Assembly: GCA_012271025.1 (NCBI GenBank)
Contig: JAAXHF010000329.1
Coordinates: 1-6,081 of the forward strand
Direction: 5' to 3'
Source: Deltaproteobacteria bacterium
GTDB lineage: Bacteria; Desulfobacterota_B; Binatia; Bin18
Length of the DNA: 6,081 nucleotides
Position numbers and translations under genes: made by a program. Positions 1 through 4,859 of the stretch are shown piece after piece. Numbering within the stretch: the stretch's first letter is position 1; every line of letters starts with the position of its first letter. The notes under the pieces are model-generated. The model did not search any database. It saw only the letters and a list, made by a program, of their open reading frames with translations, and was not told the DNA's origin.

Positions 1-1
1 G

Positions 2-316
2 CGCTATATTGCCGATTCCTACGCCCAGTACATGGCCGCCCGCACCTATGTCTACCACACTGCGGCGCGCATGAACCTCGACTCCCCGGGCCAGCGGATC
101 GACTCCGACGGGGTCAAGCTCGTCGCTACCACCATGGCCAAGCAGGTGGCCGACAACGCCATGCAGGTCCTGGGCGGCTACGGTTATTTCAGCGAGTATG
201 TGGTCGAACGCCTGTGGCGCGACGCCAAGCTGCTGGAGATTGGAGGTGGGACCTTGGAGGCGCACCAGAAAAATATCACCAAAGATCTGACCCGTCGGAT
301 GGACGCGATCCGTTAG
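2..316 (+). CDS. Acyl-CoA dehydrogenase, C-terminal part (5' end outside window)
   Basis: This is the last 104 residues of an acyl-CoA dehydrogenase, an FAD enzyme that introduces an alpha-beta double bond into an acyl-CoA thioester and passes electrons to ETF. What is seen is the all-alpha C-terminal domain. The helix around AKQVADNAMQVLGGYGY is followed by EYVVERLWRDAKLLEIGGGT and LEAHQKNITKDL, the standard family ending. The position that holds the catalytic Glu in medium- and short-chain enzymes (the E of YEGT) is Gly here (IGGGT). Isovaleryl-CoA and long-chain dehydrogenases also lack Glu there and keep the base on an earlier helix, which lies outside this window. The frame is open to the left edge, so the start is not visible. 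The gene ends 62 nt before a small membrane-protein gene. Family is secure; substrate is unknown. Confidence 0.93.
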   Translation, partial: RYIADSYAQYMAARTYVYHTAARMNLDSPGQRIDSDGVKLVATTMAKQVADNAMQVLGGYGYFSEYVVERLWRDAKLLEIGGGTLEAHQKNITKDLTRRMDAIR

Positions 317-378
317 GCGAAGGCAACGATGAGGACACTCCGCGTCAACAGGCTATCATCGTCGGCTTTGGGAGAGGG

Positions 379-567
379 ATGATGCGCAAACTCTGGGACC
401 GGGTCATGATCGGCCTGATGGCGATAGTGATCTTCGTGTGCGGCCAAGAGCTGCTGGCCTCGCCGGCGCCGTTCAGCGAGGTCCGCTGTCTGGTGGCCAG
501 CGGCTTGGCCTGTCTGGTCATTGTGTTCAAAGTACAGGCTCTGAAAAACGCTCCGGCAGACGAGTAG
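379..567 (+). CDS. Small two-helix inner-membrane protein, unknown function
   Basis: I do not recognise this 62-residue protein. It begins MMRKLWDRV and shows two hydrophobic segments, about residues 9-27 (VMIGLMAIVIFVCGQELLA) and 36-51 (RCLVASGLACLVIVFK), joined by a short loop SPAPFSEV. Its tail is polar and charged (QALKNAPADE). The basic N-terminus suggests an N-in, C-in hairpin in the inner membrane. A purine-rich GGGAGAGG (370-377) lies just upstream, better spaced for the second ATG (382) than the first (379), so either Met may be used. The frame is open further upstream, but that would overlap the acyl-CoA dehydrogenase and give non-family-like sequence. It sits 62 nt after that gene and 31 nt before gspH, so it could be co-transcribed with either. 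No function is assigned. Confidence 0.6.
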   Translation: MMRKLWDRVMIGLMAIVIFVCGQELLASPAPFSEVRCLVASGLACLVIVFKVQALKNAPADE

Positions 568-598
568 GCGCACCCCTGCCGCGCCGCGCGTCCAGACG

Positions 599-1081
599 AT
601 GCGTTCGATGTGGAAACAGACCGCAGGCTTCAGCCTGCTGGAACTCCTGCTGGTCGTGCTGATCATGGCCGTGGCCGCCGGCCTGGCAATGCCGATGGTC
701 GGCCAGTGGCTGGGTCGGGGCGATCCCGAGCAGACCGCCTGGCGGCTGCGCTCGGCGCTCAGCCTGATGCGCGTGTATGCCGTCCAGCGCGCCCAGGCCC
801 AGGTCTTTGTGGTGGATCCGAACAGCAATGCCTACCGCCACGACGGCAAGGTGGTCGAGGTGGCGTCCCGGGACGGTGTATTGTCGGCTGCTGGCCGGTG
901 GCGCGGCGAAGACGACGAGGTGGCGTTTCATTTTTATCCGGACGGGACAAATTCCGGGGGAGAAATTCGGATTGAGCAGGCCCGGGACGAGCGAGGGGCC
1001 GGCTCCAGGCCGGTCTTTGTCGTCGCGCTCGACCCGCTTCTGGGGACGGTCAGCATCCGCCATGAACGTGAAGAGGACTGA
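599..1081 (+). CDS. gspH: Type II secretion minor pseudopilin GspH
   Basis: This is a 160-residue minor pseudopilin of the type II secretion system. GspH is thought to link the GspI-J-K tip to the GspG shaft of the periplasmic pseudopilus. The class III prepilin signal is clear: a ten-residue leader MRSMWKQTAG, cleavage after Gly10, then FSLLELLLVVLIMAVAAGLA, with Phe at +1 and the conserved Glu at +5 (E15). The segment that follows (QTAWRLRSALSLMRVYAVQRAQAQVFVVDP) is the long N-terminal helix leading into a beta-rich globular domain, as in the GspH fold. Length matches the family. No in-frame ATG, GTG or TTG lies between the upstream stop at 542-544 and 599, so the start is 599 or Met4 at 608; no good Shine-Dalgarno is visible. 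The gene opens the H-I-J-K operon. A general FimT/GspH-type prepilin is the alternative, but the following genes favour T2SS. Confidence 0.88.
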   Translation: MRSMWKQTAGFSLLELLLVVLIMAVAAGLAMPMVGQWLGRGDPEQTAWRLRSALSLMRVYAVQRAQAQVFVVDPNSNAYRHDGKVVEVASRDGVLSAAGRWRGEDDEVAFHFYPDGTNSGGEIRIEQARDERGAGSRPVFVVALDPLLGTVSIRHEREED

Positions 1082-1088
1082 GACCGGC

Positions 1089-1559
1089 ATGGACAGGCCA
1101 TACTGCAGGGCCAGGCTGCATCACACGGCCGGCTTCACCCTGCTCGAAATCATGATCGCCCTGATGATATTGGCGGTCGGTCTCGTCACCCTCCTGGAAC
1201 TCTTCGCCGGCAGCGTGCGGCTGGGCAGCAAAGCCTCGTCCCGAACCCAGGCTGCGCTGTACGGACAAAATGTGATGGATCGGACCTTTGCCCTGGACGT
1301 CCTCGAAGACGGCGAGGACGGGGGGGAATTACCGGGCGGCTATAGCTGGCAGGTCCGGGTGCGGGAGATCTATCCCGACGACGATGACGACCGCCCGCCT
1401 GCCGATGAGGACGGTCCGACGGATTTCCTGCATCTCAAAGAAATTGAGGTGCGGATTGTGTGGCAGGAGTACCTCGAACCCAAGGTCTTTATCCTGCGCT
1501 CGCTGCGAACGGTTATCGAAGAGGACGAGGCCGGACTGGACGAAGGGCGTGAGTCGTGA
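1089..1559 (+). CDS. gspI: Type II secretion minor pseudopilin GspI
   Basis: GspI is a tip-complex pseudopilin that nucleates assembly with GspJ and GspK. The leader MDRPYCRARLHHTAG ends in Gly15 and is followed by FTLLEIMIALMILAVGLVTLLEL, with the conserved Glu at +5 (E20). The text SRTQAALYGQNVMDRTF is the family helix. The ATG at 1089 is preceded by AAGAGGA (1071-1077); an ATG at 1062 is possible but would overlap gspH by 20 nt and lengthen the leader. At 156 residues it is longer than the usual 120-130, mostly from an acidic insertion at residues 97-112 (five Asp, then RPPADEDGPTD) and an acidic end (EEDEAGLDEGRES). Seven nt separate it from gspH. The TGA at 1557-1559 is followed in frame by a second Glu-Ser-stop ending at 1577. 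Confidence 0.9.
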   Translation: MDRPYCRARLHHTAGFTLLEIMIALMILAVGLVTLLELFAGSVRLGSKASSRTQAALYGQNVMDRTFALDVLEDGEDGGELPGGYSWQVRVREIYPDDDDDRPPADEDGPTDFLHLKEIEVRIVWQEYLEPKVFILRSLRTVIEEDEAGLDEGRES

Positions 1560-1565
1560 GGCCAC

Positions 1566-1570
1566 AGGGA
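1566..1570 (+). promoter_or_regulatory. Ribosome-binding site deciding the gspJ start
   Basis: AGGGA lies 6 nt before the ATG at 1577, ideal spacing, whereas the upstream in-frame GTG at 1556 has no comparable site. This supports starting gspJ at 1577. The same bases form one arm of an 8-bp inverted repeat whose partner is inside the gspJ leader. Confidence 0.65.
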
Positions 1571-1612
1571 ATCGTGATGACCGTATTATGGGGAATGAAG
1601 TCGAGATTCCCT
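1566..1612 (+). promoter_or_regulatory. Inverted repeat able to pair with the gspJ ribosome-binding site
   Basis: AGGGAATC at 1566-1573 is perfectly complementary to GATTCCCT at 1605-1612, with a 31-nt spacer that contains the gspJ start codon. In mRNA this 8-bp helix would hide the Shine-Dalgarno and hold the start codon in the loop, released when ribosomes translating gspI arrive. The pairing is seen in the sequence; a regulatory role is inferred, and an 8-bp match at this distance could be chance. Confidence 0.35.
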
Positions 1613-2308
1613 TTGTCAGCCGGCTTTACCCTGCTGGAATTGATGATCAGCCTGACCATTGTCAGCATGATCATCGTGGCGGTCTACGCTGCCTTCAACA
1701 TCGGCACCGAATCCACTCGGCGGGGAACGGCGCGGGCGCTTGATAACCAGCATGCCCGAGCCGCGCTGTCGCTGCTGACTCGTCAACTCAAGTCGGCCTA
1801 TCCGCTCACCCTGCAAGACGAGGGCGAAACCTTTGTGTATTTTTTCGGCGGCCCTGAGGAGTTGAGTTTTATCTCCGGCGACGGACGAGCCGAGGCCGGC
1901 GGACTGAGCAAAATCACCTATTTCCTCAGGGAAGAGGACGGGCGGGTCGGCCTGTGGGTGCGGACCGCTGCCCCCGTGCTGCCGGTCGACTTGATAGACG
2001 AGGTCGAGGGTGGGGTGGTGCAGGAAACGCAGTTGCTGCCCGAGGTGGACGAACTGAACTGGACCTATCTGGGGCGGGCTGAGACCGACGACGAGTGGGC
2101 CGACGACGAGTGGACCGATGAGTGGGACGGCCAGGAGTATCGGCGTCTGCCCAGGGCAATCCGCTGCGCCTGGCGTGCCCAGCTCGGCCAGCTGCCCCTG
2201 GAGTGGGAGCTGGAGGTTCCGATTCAGGTCCGTACCGCTCCCTCAGAGCTGTGGGCCAGTCCCCAGAGTGGAGACGGGGAGGGCCGCCGCAGGCGGACAC
2301 GCCGATGA
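1577..2308 (+). CDS. gspJ: Type II secretion minor pseudopilin GspJ
   Basis: GspJ is the third tip component; it binds GspI and GspK in the periplasm. The 16-residue leader MTVLWGMKSRFPLSAG is followed by FTLLELMISLTIVSMIIVAVYAAF, with Glu at +5 (E21). QHARAALSLLTRQLKSAYPL and the ETFVYFFGGPEELSFIS stretch match the family pattern of a helix leading into beta-sheet. The 243-residue length is at or slightly above the family range. Residues 170-183 are an acidic Trp repeat (TDDEW, ADDEW, TDEW) encoded by a short tandem DNA repeat. The C-terminus is strongly basic (GRRRRTRR), where the gene runs into gspK. ATG 1577 is preferred because AGGGA precedes it by 6 nt; GTG 1556, overlapping the gspI stop, and ATG 1595 are alternatives. 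The stop overlaps the gspK start as ATGA. Confidence 0.88.
   Translation: MTVLWGMKSRFPLSAGFTLLELMISLTIVSMIIVAVYAAFNIGTESTRRGTARALDNQHARAALSLLTRQLKSAYPLTLQDEGETFVYFFGGPEELSFISGDGRAEAGGLSKITYFLREEDGRVGLWVRTAAPVLPVDLIDEVEGGVVQETQLLPEVDELNWTYLGRAETDDEWADDEWTDEWDGQEYRRLPRAIRCAWRAQLGQLPLEWELEVPIQVRTAPSELWASPQSGDGEGRRRRTRR
2084..2125 (+). repeat. Short tandem repeat coding an acidic Trp motif in GspJ
   Basis: Two 15-nt units, ACC/GCC followed by GACGACGAGTGG, lie at 2084-2098 and 2099-2113. A 12-nt shortened unit (ACCGATGAGTGG) follows at 2114-2125. The first two differ at only one base. They encode TDDEW-ADDEW-TDEW in frame, suggesting recent slippage or duplication within gspJ. Confidence 0.8.
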
Positions 2309-3267
2309 AAAGCGAGCGGGGCCTCGTCCTGGTGGTTGTGCTGTGGGCGCTGATGGCACTGATGGTGTTGGCCTTCGAGCTGTCACGCACCATGCGGGTC
2401 GAGGCGTTGACGGCGCTGACCCACGAGCAGGAAACCCGGGCCTATTATCTGGCTCAGGCCGGCTTTCATCGGGCTCTGCACGCCATTCTGCGGGCGGTTC
2501 AGCTGGGCCAGGACGCGCTCAATACTCCCGACGCGCTCGATCCGTCCGCTCCGCTTGAGCCGGTCGAGGTGTGGTTGCGGGGAGACGGACGCTGGATCAG
2601 GGAAACGTTTGGCGCGGGCGGCTACCGGGTCCGGGTCAACGATGAGGGCGGCAAGATCAATATCAATACCGTTGCCGAGGACGCCCTGCGGGCAGTGTTC
2701 ACCCATCTCGACTTCGAGCCCGAGTGGGGTGAGGCGCTGACCGACGCGATTCTGGACTGGCGCGATCCAGATCCCCTGGAGCGCTTGAATGGGGTCGAAA
2801 GCGACTATTATCTCAGCCTGCCGCTGCCCTATCCGGCCAAGGACGGTCCGTTTGACACCCCGGACGAACTGCTGCTGGTACGCGGGATCAGCCGCCGGCT
2901 GTACGACCGCGTTCTGACGGATGTCTTCACCGTGTACGGTGGGCGACACGGCGCCGACGGGGCGGATAAGACCAACCTGATGACGGCCGGTCCGGTAGTT
3001 TTGCAGGCGATTTTAGGCATCGGGGCCGAGGAAGCCGCCGAGCTTGTCCAGCAGCGGTCCGAGATGTCCGGACCCGACGCCTCCAGCCTGCTCGTCGCCT
3101 ATGGCCAGAGTCCGGGCAGTCTGAGCCCGCCGAGCGTGATGACCATCGAGAGTGTGGGCTTTGTGGATGAGAGCGAGGTGACGCGGCGGATAGCGGGGGT
3201 GGTCGAACGGACTGGGGCCGGCCGCTTTCGTCTCCTGCGTTGGCAGGATTGGAAAAGGGAATCGTGA
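2305..3267 (+). CDS. gspK: Type II secretion minor pseudopilin GspK
   Basis: GspK caps the pseudopilus tip and is the largest minor pseudopilin. The 320-residue length is typical. The leader MKSERG is followed by LVLVVVLWALMALMVLAFELS; Val replaces Glu at +5, the known hallmark of GspK. Residues 41-66 (EQETRAYYLAQAGFHRALHAILRAVQ) are the N-terminal helix. DEGGKININT (113-122) and DWRDPD (151-156) are the signatures of the helical SAM-like domain inserted in the fold. A second related motif DKTNLMTAGP lies at 221-230. Acidic residues in this region bind calcium in studied homologues; whether they do here is inferred. The ATG overlaps the gspJ stop (ATGA), implying translational coupling. The TGA at 3265-3267 falls in the loop of a small hairpin, and the next gene converges 5 nt away. 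gspL and gspM do not follow. Confidence 0.92.
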   Translation: MKSERGLVLVVVLWALMALMVLAFELSRTMRVEALTALTHEQETRAYYLAQAGFHRALHAILRAVQLGQDALNTPDALDPSAPLEPVEVWLRGDGRWIRETFGAGGYRVRVNDEGGKININTVAEDALRAVFTHLDFEPEWGEALTDAILDWRDPDPLERLNGVESDYYLSLPLPYPAKDGPFDTPDELLLVRGISRRLYDRVLTDVFTVYGGRHGADGADKTNLMTAGPVVLQAILGIGAEEAAELVQQRSEMSGPDASSLLVAYGQSPGSLSPPSVMTIESVGFVDESEVTRRIAGVVERTGAGRFRLLRWQDWKRES

Positions 3268-3273
3268 TTTCCT
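3254..3273 (+). repeat. Hairpin repeat, left copy, at the gspK end
   Basis: AGGGAAT-CGTG-ATTTCCT (3256-3273) is a 7-bp stem, one pair G-U, with a 4-base loop that contains the gspK stop codon. Bases 3254-3273 match the reverse complement of 3597-3616 at 18 of 20 positions, so this is one of an inverted pair that brackets the minus-strand gene. Its first 13 bases from 3256 also match 1566-1578 exactly. There is no T-tract, so it is a poor candidate for a simple intrinsic terminator. Confidence 0.55.
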
Positions 3274-3503
3274 CAGTCATCTTCCAACTCGTCTTCCAGA
3301 ACATCGGCCTGCTCCTCCAGGCCGACGATCAGGGCGCTCAGGGTTTCAAAGACCGTATCGAGGTCGTGGCGGAACTCGTCTGCGGCCTCGGTGTTGCCGG
3401 CGGTGACGCGTTCCTCACAGTCGCGGTTGACCTCGGCCACGGCAAACTTGGCCGCCTTGAGTAAACCGATCCAATGCCCCACCACCGCCAGTGCGTCTTC
3501 CAT
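3273..3503 (-). CDS. Small acidic, probably helical protein of unknown function
   Basis: I do not recognise this 76-residue protein. It starts MEDALAVVGHWIGLLKAAKF and ends LIVGLEEQADVLEDELEDD. It is Glu/Asp-rich with heptad-like spacing of Leu/Val/Ile and no Pro, suggesting a helical bundle or coiled coil. There is no signal peptide and no membrane segment; a cytoplasmic location is inferred. It has one Cys (residue 34). The start is strongly supported: AAGGAG on the minus strand (3515-3510) lies 6 nt before the ATG, while the longer open frame back to 3596 has no such site. It is read opposite to every neighbour except the distant SDR, converges on gspK with a 5-nt gap, and diverges from the thiolase gene across 128 nt. 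A hairpin repeat lies at each side. No function is proposed. Confidence 0.7.
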   Translation of the reverse strand: MEDALAVVGHWIGLLKAAKFAVAEVNRDCEERVTAGNTEAADEFRHDLDTVFETLSALIVGLEEQADVLEDELEDD

Positions 3504-3509
3504 GTCGGT

Positions 3510-3515
3510 CTCCTT
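3510..3515 (-). promoter_or_regulatory. Ribosome-binding site of the small minus-strand gene
   Basis: Read on the minus strand the bases are AAGGAG, with AA upstream, 6 nt before the ATG at 3503-3501. This is the best Shine-Dalgarno in the window. It is the main evidence that the orphan frame is a real gene and that it starts at Met 3503. Confidence 0.75.
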
Positions 3516-3533
3516 TGCGTTTGCTGTCCTGCC

Positions 3534-3555
3534 TGCTAAGCTGTCCAGCCTAGCA
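3534..3555. promoter_or_regulatory. 22-bp near-palindrome, candidate operator in the divergent region
   Basis: TGCTAAGCTG (3534-3543) and CAGCCTAGCA (3546-3555) are inverted copies with 9 of 10 positions paired around a central TC. It lies between the divergent starts at 3503 (-) and 3632 (+), where a dimeric repressor or activator could control both genes. The symmetry is seen directly; the role as an operator is inferred. I could not place convincing -35/-10 elements around it. Confidence 0.4.
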
Positions 3556-3591
3556 CGTTGGAGCGCATTGGCGAAGATTGAGCAGAAGCTA

Positions 3592-3619
3592 TCCAAAGGA
3601 GATCACGATTTCCTTTGGA
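3592..3619 (+). repeat. Hairpin repeat, right copy, in the thiolase leader
   Basis: A 12-bp stem (3592-3603 pairing with 3608-3619, one pair G-U in the + strand RNA) encloses the 4-base loop CACG. The core is the inverted counterpart of the copy at 3254-3273 (18 of 20 bases). It ends one base before the thiolase Shine-Dalgarno at 3621, so if transcribed it could affect ribosome access. No T-tract follows, arguing against a terminator. Confidence 0.6.
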
Positions 3620-3620
3620 C

Positions 3621-3626
3621 AGGAGG
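3621..3626 (+). promoter_or_regulatory. Ribosome-binding site of the thiolase gene
   Basis: AGGAGG lies 5 nt before the ATG at 3632. It fixes this start over the open frame beginning at 3578, whose extra 18 residues are encoded by the hairpin repeat and do not resemble a thiolase N-terminus. Confidence 0.8.
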
Positions 3627-3631
3627 GACGT

Positions 3632-4834
3632 ATGCGAGAGGTCGCCGTGGTTGGTGCGGGCATGACCCGTTTTGGAAAATATATCGACCGGAGCATGAAG
3701 GACCTGGCTCGGGAGGCCGTTGACCACGCCCTGCGCACGGCCGGTATCGAACCCCAGGCGCTGCAAGCCGCTGCGGTCGGCAACGCGGTGGCCGGCCTGA
3801 TTACCGGCCAGGAGTGCATTCGCGGCCAGGTCGTGTTGCGCGAGATGGGGATTGGCGGCATTCCGGTGATTAATACCGAAAACGCGTGCGCGAGTTCGTC
3901 CACCGCCTTCCATCTGGCCTGGCTGTACGTAGCCTCGGGCATGTATGACACGGTCCTGGCGCTGGGCATGGAGAAGCTCTTCCATGCCGAAAAACGCCGC
4001 ACCTTCGAGGCCATCGGTAGCGCCATCGACCTGGAGCAGGCCGACGCGTTTGCCCGCGAAATGAGCGGCGAGCAGAGTGTCGGAGCGGGCCAGTCCCGCA
4101 GTGTGTTCATGGACTATTACGCCAATCTGGCCCGCCGCCACATGGCCGAGTATGGGACGACCAAAGAGCACTACGCCGGGATTGCGGCTAAAAATCACAC
4201 CAACGGCAGCCTCAATCCGCACGCCCAGTACCAGACGCCGCGCACGGTCGAAGAGGTCCTGGCCGCCCCGCTGATTGCCGAGCCGCTGACCCGGATGATG
4301 TGTTCGCCGATCGGCGACGGGGCGGCGGCGGTCATCGTCACCACGGCCGCCAAAGCCCGACAGCTGACGTCCACACCGGTCTTCGTTCGCGCGTCGACGC
4401 TCGGCTCGAGCCAGGAGCACGACCCCCACGCGCCCGGCATTGTGGCCAAGGTGGCCGACAAAGCCTACGCCATGGCCGGCCTCGGGCCGGACGATCTCGA
4501 CGTAGTTGAGGTGCACGACGCCACGGCGCCGGCCGAGCTGCTGGTGTACGAGGAGTTGGGGCTGTGCCAGCCGGGCCGGGGCGGTCAGCTGGTTGCCGAT
4601 GGCGTCACGTCCCTGGGCGGACGCCTGCCGGTCAACCCCAGCGGCGGACTGCTGGCCAAGGGGCATCCGGTGGGCGCCACCGGAGTCGCTCAGATCGCCG
4701 AAATCTTCTGGCAGCTGCGCGGTCAGGCCGACCAGCGCCAGGTCCCCGGCGCGCGGGTGGGGCTGACCGAAAACGGCGGTGGAGTGCTGGGCGGAGAAAA
4801 CGCGGCGGCCTCCATCCACATCTTTTCGGTCTGA
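3632..4834 (+). CDS. Thiolase of the SCP2/lipid-transfer type
   Basis: This 400-residue protein is a thiolase-superfamily enzyme that cleaves or forms C-C bonds between acyl-CoA units. It starts MREVAVVGAGMTRFGK, the usual opening of SCP2-type thiolases. The nucleophilic Cys is C86 in ENACASSSTAFHLA. H295 sits in EVHDATAPAELL and H345 in NPSGGLLAKGHPVGATG, the conserved active-site loops. The second Cys of classical thiolases, in a C-terminal CxG motif, is absent; the matching stretch reads LTENGGGVLGG, as in SCP2-like and other atypical thiolases. CSPIGDGAAAVIV (224-236) is another family block. In many bacteria such proteins pair with a DUF35 OB-fold partner, not seen here. The start is fixed by AGGAGG at 3621. 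uppP follows after 25 nt. Substrate is unknown; degradative and biosynthetic roles are both possible. Confidence 0.9.
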   Translation: MREVAVVGAGMTRFGKYIDRSMKDLAREAVDHALRTAGIEPQALQAAAVGNAVAGLITGQECIRGQVVLREMGIGGIPVINTENACASSSTAFHLAWLYVASGMYDTVLALGMEKLFHAEKRRTFEAIGSAIDLEQADAFAREMSGEQSVGAGQSRSVFMDYYANLARRHMAEYGTTKEHYAGIAAKNHTNGSLNPHAQYQTPRTVEEVLAAPLIAEPLTRMMCSPIGDGAAAVIVTTAAKARQLTSTPVFVRASTLGSSQEHDPHAPGIVAKVADKAYAMAGLGPDDLDVVEVHDATAPAELLVYEELGLCQPGRGGQLVADGVTSLGGRLPVNPSGGLLAKGHPVGATGVAQIAEIFWQLRGQADQRQVPGARVGLTENGGGVLGGENAAASIHIFSV

Positions 4835-4849
4835 GGGCCCGACTCACAC

Positions 4850-4853
4850 GGAG
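4850..4853 (+). promoter_or_regulatory. Ribosome-binding site supporting the uppP GTG start
   Basis: GGAG lies 6 nt before GTG at 4860. The in-frame ATG at 4779 lies inside the thiolase gene and would add 27 residues with no membrane character, so GTG is the likely start. Confidence 0.65.
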
Positions 4854-4859
4854 ACGCCG

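Noticed and set aside
214..378. N-terminal extension of the small membrane protein into the acyl-CoA dehydrogenase gene
   Set aside because: It would overlap conserved dehydrogenase codons by about 100 bases, has no membrane character and lacks the ribosome site seen at 370-377.
777..1088. Extended GspI start inside gspH
   Set aside because: The extra residues are an Arg/Pro/Ser-rich out-of-frame reading of gspH; the prepilin leader requires a start near 1062-1089.
3504..3596. N-terminal extension of the small minus-strand gene
   Set aside because: No ribosome site precedes 3596, and the extension would read through the palindrome and hairpin; AAGGAG at 3515-3510 marks Met 3503.
3504..3631. 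Sigma70-like promoters in the divergent region
   Set aside because: Candidates such as TTCGCC/TAGGCT on the minus strand match consensus at only about half the positions; too weak to list.
3536..4819. Long minus-strand open frame opposite the thiolase gene (427 codons)
   Set aside because: The + strand has an unmistakable thiolase with catalytic motifs and a strong ribosome site. The antisense frame is Arg/Gly/His-rich low-quality sequence typical of a GC-rich shadow.
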